64,000 bases of DNA, from positions 1 to 64,000 of the forward strand of contig DASWJQ010000111.1 of assembly GCA_036397095.1 (NCBI GenBank), given 5' to 3'. The stretch is from DASWJQ01 sp036397095 (GTDB taxonomy: Bacteria; Chloroflexota; Anaerolineae; Anaerolineales; E44-bin32). A program made the position numbers and the translations under genes. Below the pieces are notes generated by a model. It did no database searches. It saw only the letters and a list, made by a program, of their open reading frames with translations, and was not told the origin of the DNA. Of the stretch, positions 8,560 to 17,441 are shown one piece after another. The first letter of the stretch is position 1, and every line of letters starts with the position of its first letter.

Positions 8560-9658
8560 GGTAGGCCGTTTCGACGGCCGGGTCGGACTGCAGCAGCGGG
8601 TGCTACCCGCCTACCGTTTGCCGTTCGTGGACCGGCTGGCTGCGGCCTGTGCTGGCGGCCTCGAAGTGTTTGCCGGGGCGCCGGATAAGGGTGAGGGCAT
8701 CCTGACCGGCGCCAAGCCGACCAATGCGGTCTGGCTGCGGGCCGCCAATCAGTCTCTGCTGGGGGGCCCCGCCTGGTTGCTGCGCCAACCTGGGTTGGAC
8801 GACTGGATCGCACGATGGTCGCCCCAGGTGCTTGTCCTGGAGGCCAACATACGCTACTTGAGCAATTGGGGTGCGGCCCGGCTGGCACACAGCCAGGGTG
8901 CGGCCGTGCTGGGCTGGGGGCTGGGTGTGCCCAGCGCCGAATCTGGCCCGGGTCTGCGCCGCTGGTTATGGCGCCGCTTCTTGGGCCGTTTCGACGGCGT
9001 GATCGGCTACAGCACGGCCGGCGCCGCCCAATACCGGTCGCTGGGCGTGCCCGCCGATCGGGTGTTCGTGGCGCTCAACGCGGCCGTCGATCTGCCCGAA
9101 CGCGTCGTCCAACGCAAACCAGCCACCGGCAGGCCACTGCGTGTGCTATTTGTCGGCCGGCTGCAAGCCCGCAAGCGCCTCGACCGCTTGATTCACGCCT
9201 GCGCCCAGCTCGAATTCTCCGTCGAGCTCCGGGTGGTCGGGGACGGACCGGCTCGGGCCGAGCTCGAGGCGCTGGCCGCCGCCCGGTTTCCGCGGACCGA
9301 GTTCACCGGCGCCCTGCGCGGCCAGCCGCTGGTGGCAGCCCTCGCCTGGGGCGATCTGTTCGTGCTGCCCGGGACCGGCGGGCTGGCGCTGCAGCAGGCA
9401 ATGGCCCATGGTCTACCAGTGATCGCCGCCGAAGGGGATGGCTCGCAGCATGATCTGGTGCGGCCGGACAACGGCTGGTTGCTGCCGCCCAAGAATGACG
9501 AAGCACTCCTGCAAGCACTGCGTCAGGCGGCCAGTGATCCCTTAGGACTGTTGACCCGCGGCCGGGCCAGCCGCCGGATCGTCGAACAGACGGCCAATCC
9601 GGACTTCATGGTGCGCGTCTTTTTGCAGGCGTTCCGGCGGGCAACGGGCGATGCTTGA
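8552..9658 (+). CDS. GT4-family glycosyltransferase
   Basis: 368 residues from ATG at 8552, which overlaps the end of the methyltransferase gene by 8 bases; an in-frame extension further upstream reads as shadow sequence. The protein is GT-B-like: LRVLFVGRLQARKRLDRLIHA opens the C-terminal donor domain, followed by a VVGDGPARAELEALA segment and LPGTGGLALQQAMAHGLPVIAAEGDG near the active site. The usual first Glu of the E-x7-E motif is Gln-like here (LALQQAMAHG), so the donor site is slightly diverged. Role: addition of one sugar during repeat-unit assembly. Confidence 0.8.
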   Translation: MSEVGRFDGRVGLQQRVLPAYRLPFVDRLAAACAGGLEVFAGAPDKGEGILTGAKPTNAVWLRAANQSLLGGPAWLLRQPGLDDWIARWSPQVLVLEANIRYLSNWGAARLAHSQGAAVLGWGLGVPSAESGPGLRRWLWRRFLGRFDGVIGYSTAGAAQYRSLGVPADRVFVALNAAVDLPERVVQRKPATGRPLRVLFVGRLQARKRLDRLIHACAQLEFSVELRVVGDGPARAELEALAAARFPRTEFTGALRGQPLVAALAWGDLFVLPGTGGLALQQAMAHGLPVIAAEGDGSQHDLVRPDNGWLLPPKNDEALLQALRQAASDPLGLLTRGRASRRIVEQTANPDFMVRVFLQAFRRATGDA

Positions 9659-10853
9659 TGCACCGCACATCCTGTTCGTGGCCGATGGGCGCAGCCCAAT
9701 TACGCACGGCTGGCTGGGCAACTTGATCGACGCCGGTTGGTCGGTGCATCTGGCATCGAGCTATCCCTGCCAACCCATGCCCGGCTTGAAATCCATGGAG
9801 ACGATCCCGGTTGCGCTGAGCGGCTTGCGTCGCCGGTCGGAGCCGGCGGGTGGTGGAGCAAACCTGGCGGGCCGGGGCCGACTGCGTCACTGGCTGGGTC
9901 CACTGACGGTCCCCCTGGCGGCCGGCCGGCTTCATCGCTACCTGGGCCGGGTCCAGCCGGATGTGGTACATGCGCTGCGAATCCCCTTTGAAGGCATGCT
10001 GGCAGCTTGGACTGATCCGCCGGTGCCGCTGGTTGTTTCGACCTGGGGCAACGACTTCACATTACACGGCCTCGGTTCGCCCGGCATGCGCAGCCTGACC
10101 CAGCGTACGATGAGGCGCGCCGACGGCCTGCACAGCGATTGCCGGCGCGACGTAAGGCTGGCGCTTGAGTCGGGGTTCGAGCCAAGCCGGCCAACGACGG
10201 TGCTGCCCGGCAATGGGGGGCTGGACCCAGCATTTTTCGACGATCAAGCACCGGCCGAGGCCGCTGACCCAGGGCTGCGGTCGCTGCTGCAAGGTCTGGC
10301 GCCGGGCCAGCCGTTGATTGTCAACCCGCGTGGTTTCCGCAGCTACGTGCGCAATGAGGCCTTCTTCCGCTGCTTGCCCCGAGTGTTCGAAGAGCAGCCG
10401 GCCGCCCGCGTGGCTTGCCCTGCGATGGCCGGCTCGACACTGGCCGCCCGCTGGGTGTCCGAACTGGCATTGGAGGGCCGCGTCAGCCTGCTGGGCATGC
10501 TGTCGGCAGCCGATATGGCTCACCTGCTGCGGCGGACGACGGTCAGCGTTTCGCCAAGCGAGCATGACGGCACGCCCAACAGTTTGCTCGAGGCAATGGC
10601 TTGCGGGGCACTCCCGGTGGCCGGTGACATTGAGTCGCTGCGCGAATGGATCGAAGATGGAAGGAACGGGCTGCTGGTCGACCCAGCCGATGAGGGCCGG
10701 TTGGCGCAAGCGATCTTGGGCGGGCTGGCCGATGGGGGACTTCGGCGGGCTGCCGCCGGGCACAACCGGGCGCTGGCACGGGCGTATGCCAGGCGCGAAC
10801 ATGTCCGGGATCAGGCGCTGTCCTTCTATGCTCAGGTGTTGGCCGATGGGTGA
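9651..10853 (+). CDS. GT4-family glycosyltransferase
   Basis: 400 residues, starting at an ATG that overlaps the previous gene by 8 bases. GT-B features: an N-terminal ILFVADGRSPITHGWLGNLIDAG segment, STWGNDF in the acceptor domain, and SVSPSEHDGTPNSLLEAMACG in the donor domain with the E-x7-type motif. No membrane segments are seen. It is the last gene of the first polysaccharide transcription unit; a new promoter lies 14 bases after its stop. Sugar specificity is unknown. Confidence 0.85.
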   Translation: MLDAPHILFVADGRSPITHGWLGNLIDAGWSVHLASSYPCQPMPGLKSMETIPVALSGLRRRSEPAGGGANLAGRGRLRHWLGPLTVPLAAGRLHRYLGRVQPDVVHALRIPFEGMLAAWTDPPVPLVVSTWGNDFTLHGLGSPGMRSLTQRTMRRADGLHSDCRRDVRLALESGFEPSRPTTVLPGNGGLDPAFFDDQAPAEAADPGLRSLLQGLAPGQPLIVNPRGFRSYVRNEAFFRCLPRVFEEQPAARVACPAMAGSTLAARWVSELALEGRVSLLGMLSAADMAHLLRRTTVSVSPSEHDGTPNSLLEAMACGALPVAGDIESLREWIEDGRNGLLVDPADEGRLAQAILGGLADGGLRRAAAGHNRALARAYARREHVRDQALSFYAQVLADG

Positions 10854-10866
10854 GCCGGTGGCCGGA

Positions 10867-10875
10867 TGCTATAAT
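10867..10875 (+). promoter_or_regulatory. Extended -10 promoter (TGC-TATAAT)
   Basis: TGC directly followed by a perfect TATAAT, then CCGCCGCGCC. It lies 47 bases before the ATG of the two-domain oxidoreductase and marks the start of a second polysaccharide transcription unit. No good -35 box is seen. Confidence 0.6.
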
Positions 10876-10922
10876 CCGCCGCGCCTGCTCCGGCCGAACG
10901 GCAGCGGGCAGGAACCCATCCC

Positions 10923-13082
10923 ATGAAACAAGTTGTGCAGGATCTCAATAGCGGGCGAGTCCAGGTGCTGGATGTGCCTGTGCCTTCACCGCTGCCCAAT
11001 GCGGCCAAAGTGCGCACGCTGCTGTCGGCGGTTTCCCCCGGCACCGAGCGTTCCGCCACCGCCTTTGGCGCCAAGAATCTGGCTGCCAAAGCGCTCGACC
11101 GGCCAGATTTGGTGCGGCAGGTGATTGATAAGGCCCAGCGCGAAGGTCTGCTGTCGACGATCGAGGCGGTGCGCAACCGGCTCGATCAGCCGGTTGCGCT
11201 GGGGTACGCCTCCGTCGGTGTGGTTGAGCAGGCCGGTCCAGGCTCAAGCTTACGACCCGGCCAGCGAGTCGCCTGCGCCGGCGGTGGTCGGGCGGTCCAT
11301 GCCGAATATGCAGTCGTTCCGGACAACCTGCTGGCGCTGGTGCCCGATGGTGTGCCCGACGAAGCCGCCGCCCTGACAACGTTGGGCGCCGTCGTCCTTC
11401 ACGGCTTTCGGCTGGCGCAAGTTGGCGTCGGCGGGCGGGTGGCCGTGATCGGTTTGGGCCTGTTGGGGCAGCTTGGTTTGATGATTGCTCGGGCGGCAGG
11501 CTGCCAGGCGTTTGGCGTAGACGTGGATGAATGGCGGGTGGACAAGGCCCGCTCGCTGGGCGCCGCAGCCAGCCTGCGTGCCGAAGCCGAAGAAGCTGGC
11601 CTGGCCGCCACGGGTGGCCAGGGGTTCGACGCCGTGTTGGTCTGTGCCGACACACCCGATTCGGACCCGCTCGAGCTGGCCGGCGCCCTGGCGCGCGATC
11701 GCGCCTATGTCATCGCCATCGGGGCCGTTGGCATGGAGCTGCCGCGCCGTCCCTACTATGACAAGGAACTGACCTTCCTCGTGTCGCGCTCCTATGGTCC
11801 GGGCCGCTACGATGCCAACTATGAAGAGCGGGGCAGCGACTACCCGATCGGTTACGTCCGTTGGACCGAGGGCCGCAACCTGGCGGCTTTTCTGGATCTG
11901 GCGGCGGCCGGCAAGATCGACCCGGCGGCGTTGATCACGCACCGCTTCGAGATCGACAAGGCCCCCGAAGCCTATGAGCTGATTAAGGGTCCGGAGCGCT
12001 CGCAGGCTCTGGGTGTCTTGCTGGTCTATCCGGGGGCCGAAGCCGAGCGGCCAGCGCCGCCCCCGCTGGACCCAGGCAGGATCGCGCCGATCTCCAAGGT
12101 GCGGCTGGGCGTGATCGGTGCCGGCGGGTTTGCCTCGAACGTGGCGTTGCCGGTCGTAGCCAAACTGGCCGGTGTCGACCGGGTGGCGATCGCCTCGGCG
12201 CGCGGCTTGAATGCGGCCGAGGCGGCCAGGCGCTACGGCTTCGGCTACGCTGCCGCCGGCGCCGACGAACTGCTGCGCGACGAGACCCTCAATACGCTGG
12301 CGGTCTTTACGCGGCATGACCTGCATGCTGAACTGGTTGCGGCCGGCCTGGAGGCGGGCAAACATGTCTTTTGTGAGAAACCGCTGGCTCTCAGTGCAGA
12401 GCAGTTGGATCAGGTGCGCCGGGCGTTAGCCGACAGCCGGCAGATGCTGACCGTTGGCTTCAACCGGCGTTTCGCCCCGCTCATGCAGGAGCTGAAGGCA
12501 TTCGTGGATGCCGGGGCGGGCCCGTTGGTGATGGCCTACCGGGTCAATGCCGGCGCACTGCCGCCGGATCACTGGCTTTACGATGCCGAGACTGGTGGTG
12601 GGCGCCTGGTGGGCGAAGGCTGCCATTTCATCGACGCCATGACCTTCCTGTGCGGGGCCATGCCAATCCAATTGTCGGCGCAATCGATGGCCGGCGGCGA
12701 TCATCCCGATGACAACTTCACCTTGACGATCGGCTTCGCCGACGGTTCGATCGGCACATTGGTCTACACGGCGGCTGGTGACCGCGCCCAGGGTAAGGAG
12801 CGCCTTGAGGTCTTTCGAGGGGGGCGCTCGGCCGTGCTCGATGATTTCCGCCGGCTGACGACGTTTGCCGGCGGCCGACGCAGCCAGCAGCGCGCCTGGC
12901 TGCGTCAGGACAAGGGACACCGCGGCCTATGGCAGGCATTCGTCGACGCCATTGGGGCTGGCGGGCCCCCGCCGATCGCTTATGAGCAGTTGCTGGCGGT
13001 CAGCCAGGCCGCCCTGGCCGGCATGCAGTCGCTCGGCAGCGGGCAGGCCGTCCGTTTGGAGAACATGCCCACCAACGAATGA
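10923..13082 (+). CDS. Bi-domain oxidoreductase: zinc-type alcohol dehydrogenase fused to Gfo/Idh/MocA dehydrogenase
   Basis: 719 residues. Residues about 1-375 are a medium-chain dehydrogenase-like domain (GLGLLGQLGLMIARAAG Rossmann motif). A second NAD(P)-binding unit begins near residue 393 with LGVIGAGGFASN and continues with CEKPLALS, typical of Gfo/Idh/MocA oxidoreductases. Such fusions are known from exopolysaccharide loci next to heparinase-like genes; the sugar substrate is not established. The stop overlaps the heparinase gene (ATGA). Because the two halves each carry a cofactor site, the protein may oxidise and then reduce the same sugar nucleotide, but this is inference. Confidence 0.85.
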   Translation: MKQVVQDLNSGRVQVLDVPVPSPLPNAAKVRTLLSAVSPGTERSATAFGAKNLAAKALDRPDLVRQVIDKAQREGLLSTIEAVRNRLDQPVALGYASVGVVEQAGPGSSLRPGQRVACAGGGRAVHAEYAVVPDNLLALVPDGVPDEAAALTTLGAVVLHGFRLAQVGVGGRVAVIGLGLLGQLGLMIARAAGCQAFGVDVDEWRVDKARSLGAAASLRAEAEEAGLAATGGQGFDAVLVCADTPDSDPLELAGALARDRAYVIAIGAVGMELPRRPYYDKELTFLVSRSYGPGRYDANYEERGSDYPIGYVRWTEGRNLAAFLDLAAAGKIDPAALITHRFEIDKAPEAYELIKGPERSQALGVLLVYPGAEAERPAPPPLDPGRIAPISKVRLGVIGAGGFASNVALPVVAKLAGVDRVAIASARGLNAAEAARRYGFGYAAAGADELLRDETLNTLAVFTRHDLHAELVAAGLEAGKHVFCEKPLALSAEQLDQVRRALADSRQMLTVGFNRRFAPLMQELKAFVDAGAGPLVMAYRVNAGALPPDHWLYDAETGGGRLVGEGCHFIDAMTFLCGAMPIQLSAQSMAGGDHPDDNFTLTIGFADGSIGTLVYTAAGDRAQGKERLEVFRGGRSAVLDDFRRLTTFAGGRRSQQRAWLRQDKGHRGLWQAFVDAIGAGGPPPIAYEQLLAVSQAALAGMQSLGSGQAVRLENMPTNE

Positions 13083-15157
13083 CGGCCGTCGGCACCGCCT
13101 TGCGCACCGCCCGCCAATTGGGCCCGGCTTCCCTGCTGCACTACAGCCTGTATCAAATTGGACTGCGATCCGGCTGGATTCGACGGCAGACGCCGCGCGG
13201 ACGCTGGCAAGACCTGCCTGCGCCGCGCCAGCCCGTTCCGCCCCGGCTTATCTGGAGTGCGGACCCGCCTGCCCAGGCGACATGGCAGGAACGGGCGCAG
13301 GCAGAGGCCATCCAGCGGGCGGACCACATCTTGAACGGCCGCTTCCGGTTGTTCGGCCTGACAGCAATCGAGTTGGGTTTCCCGCCGGATTGGGCGGCCT
13401 TTGTTCCCTTGGCCGGGGCCGATTCGGTCGAGCGCGTGGCGCTGGGCAGCCACTGGACCGAGTATGACCTCGATCAATTGGGCGCCGACGCCAAGCTGCT
13501 TTGGGAGCCAGCCCGCTTTGGCTGGGCTTGGGACCTGGCCCGGGCCTACCTTTGGCGGCCCGATCCGCGCTTTGCCCAGGGTTTCTGGGACCTGTTTGAC
13601 TCATGGTGCCAGGCAAACCAGCCCAATACCGGACCTCATTGGATTTCGGCCCAAGAGGCCGCCTTCCGCCTGCTGGCATTGGCTTACGCCCGCCAGGCAT
13701 TTGCCGGCTGGTTGACGCCGGACCGGCTCGGCCAGATCGAGCGCGTGATGGCGGGCCATGCCAGCCGCATCCCGCCGACGCTGGCCTATGCGAGGGCTCA
13801 GGCCAATAACCATCTCCTGACCGAGGCGGCCGCAATGGAGACGGCCGGTTGGCTGCTGCCCTGGCACCGGCGGGCGGCTGACTGGCGCCGGCAGGGTCGC
13901 CGCTGGTTCGTGGCCGGCCTGGCAGACCAGGTCTTTGACGATGGTGGCTACATCCAGCACTCGACCAACTACCAGCGGCTGGCGCTCGAGTTGGGGCTGT
14001 GGCTTGCACAGCTTGGCGCCAGCCAGGGAGCGCCGCTGCCGGATGCCAGCCTGATAGCACTGCGGCGCATGACGCGGCTGCTGGGCAGACTGGCGGATCC
14101 TGACAGCGGGCAGATCCCCAACTTCGGGCCCAATGATGGAGCTCAGTTGTTGGCCCTGAGCAGTTGCGGGTTTGAGGATTACCGTCCGGCGCTCCAGGCC
14201 GCCGCGGCCATCCTGGGCGGCTTGCCCAGGTTGCCGGCAGGGCCGTGGGATGAACAGGCTCATTGGCTGGCCGGTTCGGTGGCACCGCAATCCGATTCCC
14301 CTGCAGATTATGGTGGACAGCGCAGTTTCCCCCTAGCCGGCCTGTACCTGCTGGAGGACGGAGCCGGCCGGGCCGTGCTGCGGGCCGCTCGCTTCCACGG
14401 CCGCCCCGGCCACTCGGACCAACTGCAGTTGGACTTGTGGCATGGTGGGCGCAACCTGCTGGTGGATGGTGGCACCTACCTGTACGCTGGCGGCCCGCCG
14501 TGGGACAACGCGTTGGCCGGCGCAGCCGCCCACAATGGGCCCATGGTGGGTGGTCAGGAGCCGATGAGGCGCGCGGGTCGTTTCCTGTGGCTGCCGCGAG
14601 GCCACGCTCGTCTGCAAATGAGACGGCAGTCGCCCGATGACCGTTTGGAGGTTGTGACTGCCGAGCACACAGGTTACGGCTGGCTTGGCGTACGCCAGCG
14701 GCGAACCGTGCTGCGGGTTGGCGGCTCGCTGTGGTTGGTGATTGATGACCTGCATGGCGCCGGCCAACATGGAGTCACATTGGCCTGGCGCCTGCCGCCA
14801 GGTGAATGCACACTGGATAATGAGCTGCATTGGGCCGAAGGAGACGACCGGGTCCGGCTGTGGATGGAAGCCCCTGCCGGGGCACAGGCGTTGTATGTCG
14901 CCGGTGAACGGGTTGGTGGCGAGGCGCTCGCCTGGGAGTCGCCGGTGTGGGGCTGGCAGGCCCCGAACTACGGCCGTCTGGCGCCCGCCACCCATTTTGT
15001 CTACCAGGGGCAGGTTACCTTGCCGGCTCAACTGCGCAGCTGGTGGGCGATCGGTGGACAAACCTGGCAGGAGACGCTGATCGACTGGCAGCCGGGCCCC
15101 GCTCAGCTTCCCCAATTGACGACCGTGGCTGCCGCCGAGAGCCTGCTCGAGCTGTAG
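13079..15157 (+). CDS. Heparinase II/III-family protein (polysaccharide lyase-like)
   Basis: 692 residues, coupled to the previous gene by an ATGA overlap. The N-terminal two thirds form the alpha/alpha toroid type of domain, including QHSTNYQRLALELGLW (His and Tyr of the lyase active site region). The C-terminal third is the beta-sandwich heparinase II/III domain, with GHSDQLQLDLWHGGRNLL and VDGGTYLY. Family members cleave uronic-acid-containing glycans by beta-elimination. A ManNAcA-containing product, suggested by wecBC, would be a fitting target, for example for length trimming. No signal peptide is visible, which is odd for a lyase acting on an exported polymer. Confidence 0.85.
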   Translation: MTAVGTALRTARQLGPASLLHYSLYQIGLRSGWIRRQTPRGRWQDLPAPRQPVPPRLIWSADPPAQATWQERAQAEAIQRADHILNGRFRLFGLTAIELGFPPDWAAFVPLAGADSVERVALGSHWTEYDLDQLGADAKLLWEPARFGWAWDLARAYLWRPDPRFAQGFWDLFDSWCQANQPNTGPHWISAQEAAFRLLALAYARQAFAGWLTPDRLGQIERVMAGHASRIPPTLAYARAQANNHLLTEAAAMETAGWLLPWHRRAADWRRQGRRWFVAGLADQVFDDGGYIQHSTNYQRLALELGLWLAQLGASQGAPLPDASLIALRRMTRLLGRLADPDSGQIPNFGPNDGAQLLALSSCGFEDYRPALQAAAAILGGLPRLPAGPWDEQAHWLAGSVAPQSDSPADYGGQRSFPLAGLYLLEDGAGRAVLRAARFHGRPGHSDQLQLDLWHGGRNLLVDGGTYLYAGGPPWDNALAGAAAHNGPMVGGQEPMRRAGRFLWLPRGHARLQMRRQSPDDRLEVVTAEHTGYGWLGVRQRRTVLRVGGSLWLVIDDLHGAGQHGVTLAWRLPPGECTLDNELHWAEGDDRVRLWMEAPAGAQALYVAGERVGGEALAWESPVWGWQAPNYGRLAPATHFVYQGQVTLPAQLRSWWAIGGQTWQETLIDWQPGPAQLPQLTTVAAAESLLEL

Positions 15158-16366
15158 ATGCATATCCTGCTGATCCATCAGGCGTTTGCCGCCATCGATG
15201 AACCCGGTGGTACCCGCCATCACGAATTGGCGCGCTATCTGGTGCAGGCCGGCCATCAGGTGACGATTGTCGCCGGGCGCGTGTCCTACCTGACGGACCG
15301 GCCGGCGGCCGCAGGCAGGGAGATCGACGGCATGAGCATCGTGCGGCCGGCATCGTACGCCAGTTGGCATCAGTCCTTCGTCCGGCGCACGCTGAGCTTT
15401 TTCAGCTTCATGCTGAGTTCATTCATTGCCGGGCTGGCGGCAGGCAAGGTGGATCTTGTTTGGGGTACCAGCCCCCCGCTTTTCCAGGTGGTCAGCGCCT
15501 GGCTGGTCGCTCGCCTCAAGCAGGCCCGCTTTGTCTTCGAAGTGCGCGACCTGTGGCCACATTTCGCCATTGAGGTCGGCGTGCTGCGCAACGACCTGTT
15601 GATCCGCCTGTCGCGCTGGCTGGAGGCATTTCTTTACCGGCGGGCGGACCTGGTGGTTATCAACTCGCCCGGGTTCCGGCAGCACGTCACCGAGCGCGGC
15701 GCGGGCAAGGTGGAACTGGTGCCCAACGGGGTAGATGTCGCCATGTTTGTGGCCGGCGACGACGGCCAGACCTTTCGGCGCCAACATGGTCTCGAAGAGG
15801 CTTTCCTGGTGGTCTACACCGGGGCCCACGGTCTGTCGAATGACCTGGATACCGCATTGGACGCCGCGGCTGCGTTGGGTTCAGATGCGACGCTGGTATT
15901 GATTGGGGCCGGCAAGGAGAAGCCAGCCTTGCAGGCTCAGGCGGAGGCGATGGGGTTGGCCAATGTCCGTTTCCTGCCGCCGGTTCCGAAGCAGGAGATG
16001 CCGGGCGTGCTGGCGGCGGCCGACGCCTGTCTGGCGATACTCAAGCCGCTCGATGCCTATAAGACGACCTACCCCAACAAGGTGTTTGACTATATGGCCG
16101 CCGGCAAGCCGGTGCTGCTGGCCATTGACGGGGTCATCCGGCAAGTTGTCGAGACAGCCCAGGCGGGGATCTTCGTGCCGCCAGGGGACAGCGGGGCGCT
16201 GGCCGCCGCTGTGCGGCGCCTGCGGCAGGATCGCCAGTCGGCGACCGCCATGGGCCAGCGGGGCCGTCAATACGTGCGGGAGCACTTCGATCGACCCAAG
16301 CAGGCCGAGTTGCTGGGGACGCTATTCGTGCGGATGCTGGAGACTCCGGACGGGGACGGCCGATGA
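15158..16366 (+). CDS. WbuB-like GT4 glycosyltransferase
   Basis: 402 residues, beginning at the ATG immediately after the previous stop. The N-terminus (MHILLIHQAFAAIDEPGGTR) and the pattern WGTSPPLFQ, EVRDLWPHFAIEVG, VPNGVD, TYPNKVFDYMAAGKPVLLAIDG resemble the WbuB/WcaI group that adds N-acetyl-fucosamine or related sugars to lipid-linked precursors. GT-B fold, retaining. The hydrophobic stretch near residues 75-100 may bring it to the membrane. The stop overlaps the initiating sugar-transferase gene by four bases (ATGA). Confidence 0.88.
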   Translation: MHILLIHQAFAAIDEPGGTRHHELARYLVQAGHQVTIVAGRVSYLTDRPAAAGREIDGMSIVRPASYASWHQSFVRRTLSFFSFMLSSFIAGLAAGKVDLVWGTSPPLFQVVSAWLVARLKQARFVFEVRDLWPHFAIEVGVLRNDLLIRLSRWLEAFLYRRADLVVINSPGFRQHVTERGAGKVELVPNGVDVAMFVAGDDGQTFRRQHGLEEAFLVVYTGAHGLSNDLDTALDAAAALGSDATLVLIGAGKEKPALQAQAEAMGLANVRFLPPVPKQEMPGVLAAADACLAILKPLDAYKTTYPNKVFDYMAAGKPVLLAIDGVIRQVVETAQAGIFVPPGDSGALAAAVRRLRQDRQSATAMGQRGRQYVREHFDRPKQAELLGTLFVRMLETPDGDGR

Positions 16367-17022
16367 GTGCGCAGCTCCTTCCGCAGGGCGTGCCGCTGCG
16401 CAAGCGACTGTTCGACATGGTCCTTACACTGCCTGGATTGCTATTGATCAGCCCCTTGTTGGTTGTACTGGCTGCCTTGGTCGCCTGGCGTCTCGGGCGT
16501 CCGATCTTGTTCCGGCAGCAGCGGCCGGGCTACCGGGGAAAGCCGTTCACGCTCTACAAATTCCGGACCATGCGACGGGCGCTCGACGAGCAGGGACGCC
16601 CGCTGCCCGATAGCCATCGCCTGACCGGCCTGGGCCGCGTGCTGCGCTCTTTCAGCCTGGATGAGCTGCCCGAATTGTTCAATGTGTTGCGCGGCGAGAT
16701 GAGCCTGGTGGGACCACGCCCGCTGCTGATGCAGTACCTGGAAAGGTATTCGGCTGAGCAGGCGCGGCGCCACGACGTGCTGCCGGGGATCACCGGTTGG
16801 GCTCAGGTGAATGGGCGCAACGCAACCAACTGGCAGGAGAAGTTCGCCCTCGACGTCTGGTATGTCGACCATTGGTCGTTGTGGTTGGACGTCAAGATCC
16901 TGGCGATCACCTCATGGAAGGTCTTGACGCGGGAGGGCATCAGCCAGCCGGGCCATGCCACCGCCGAGGAGTTTTGGGGCGATTCGGCCCTGCCCGGCGG
17001 TGAGAAAGCCGAGAGAAGTTGA
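16363..17022 (+). CDS. Initiating sugar transferase (PglC-like polyprenyl-phosphate phosphoglycosyltransferase)
   Basis: 219 residues. It transfers a sugar-1-phosphate from a UDP-sugar to undecaprenyl phosphate, the first committed step of repeat-unit assembly. Visible features: one N-terminal reentrant hydrophobic helix (about residues 17-40), YKFRTMR, the catalytic dyad region SLDELPELFNVLRGEMSLVGPRP, and PGITGWAQVNGRN near the C-terminus. It is of the short monotopic type, without the extra N-terminal helices of WbaP. It ends the second polysaccharide unit. No flippase or polymerase for this glycan is encoded nearby. Confidence 0.92.
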   Translation: MSAQLLPQGVPLRKRLFDMVLTLPGLLLISPLLVVLAALVAWRLGRPILFRQQRPGYRGKPFTLYKFRTMRRALDEQGRPLPDSHRLTGLGRVLRSFSLDELPELFNVLRGEMSLVGPRPLLMQYLERYSAEQARRHDVLPGITGWAQVNGRNATNWQEKFALDVWYVDHWSLWLDVKILAITSWKVLTREGISQPGHATAEEFWGDSALPGGEKAERS

Positions 17023-17026
17023 CTCG

Positions 17027-17187
17027 CTTGCCTGCGCAGGTTTGTGTATACTGGCGCGGGCTTCCACACTGAGCGGCCCCTGAATCCACCCGCCGACCCG
17101 CGAGCAGCCTGGCTGCCCGCGTTGCCGGGGCCGCTAACGTCTTGCACAGGCAAGCATGTGGGGGTGGCGGGCAATGGCTCCCGCATG
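17027..17187 (+). ncRNA. Candidate structured RNA or structured leader
   Basis: This gene-free stretch can fold strongly. CTTGCCTG at 17027-17034 pairs with CAGGCAAG at 17147-17154; inside it AGCGGCCCC at 17072-17080 pairs with GGGGCCGCT at 17127-17135, and inside that an arm pairs 17099-17108 with 17112-17121 apart from a single unpaired base on each side. A further stem joins 17155-17162 to 17180-17187. The whole lies just before the 60-residue gene. It matches no RNA family that I can name. Strand is assumed from the flanking genes. A TATACT at 17047-17052 could be a -10 box, in which case the outer stem would not be transcribed. Confidence 0.35.
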
Positions 17188-17237
17188 TATGATGGGATTG
17201 CCATCGAGATGGAGTGTCGGATCAATAGGAGGACCCG

Positions 17238-17420
17238 ATGAAGAGCCCACTGGAATTCTACGACGTCAAGACCCGTTCCAAGTTCACCAGCTCCGAATGG
17301 CGCATTGAGGTGAAGGACAGCAAAGGCACCAAGCGCTACTTCGCCGTTGCCAAGTCACCACTAGGGACACATGAGGCCTGGCGGATCGTTAGCGCCGACT
17401 TCGCCAAGCAGAATAGCTAG
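17238..17420 (+). CDS. Small conserved-looking hypothetical protein (60 residues)
   Basis: The reading frame is well supported: TAGGAGG sits 5 bases before the ATG and a strong terminator follows the stop by about 20 bases, so it is a one-gene unit. The product is hydrophilic and rather basic, with no signal or membrane segment, and shows a short beta-rich look (EWRIEVKDSKG, RYFAVAKSP, AWRIVSADF). I do not recognise a named family. The strand-rich, lysine-containing build would suit a small nucleic-acid-binding or single-domain regulatory protein, but nothing proves it. Confidence 0.7.
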   Translation: MKSPLEFYDVKTRSKFTSSEWRIEVKDSKGTKRYFAVAKSPLGTHEAWRIVSADFAKQNS

Positions 17421-17441
17421 TCTTCTCACGGGTCCCATTGG

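Noticed and set aside
17047..17052. A full promoter (TTGACT plus TATACT) in the structured region
   Set aside because: The best -35 candidate at 17019-17024 gives a 22-base spacer, too long; kept only as a remark in the ncRNA entry.
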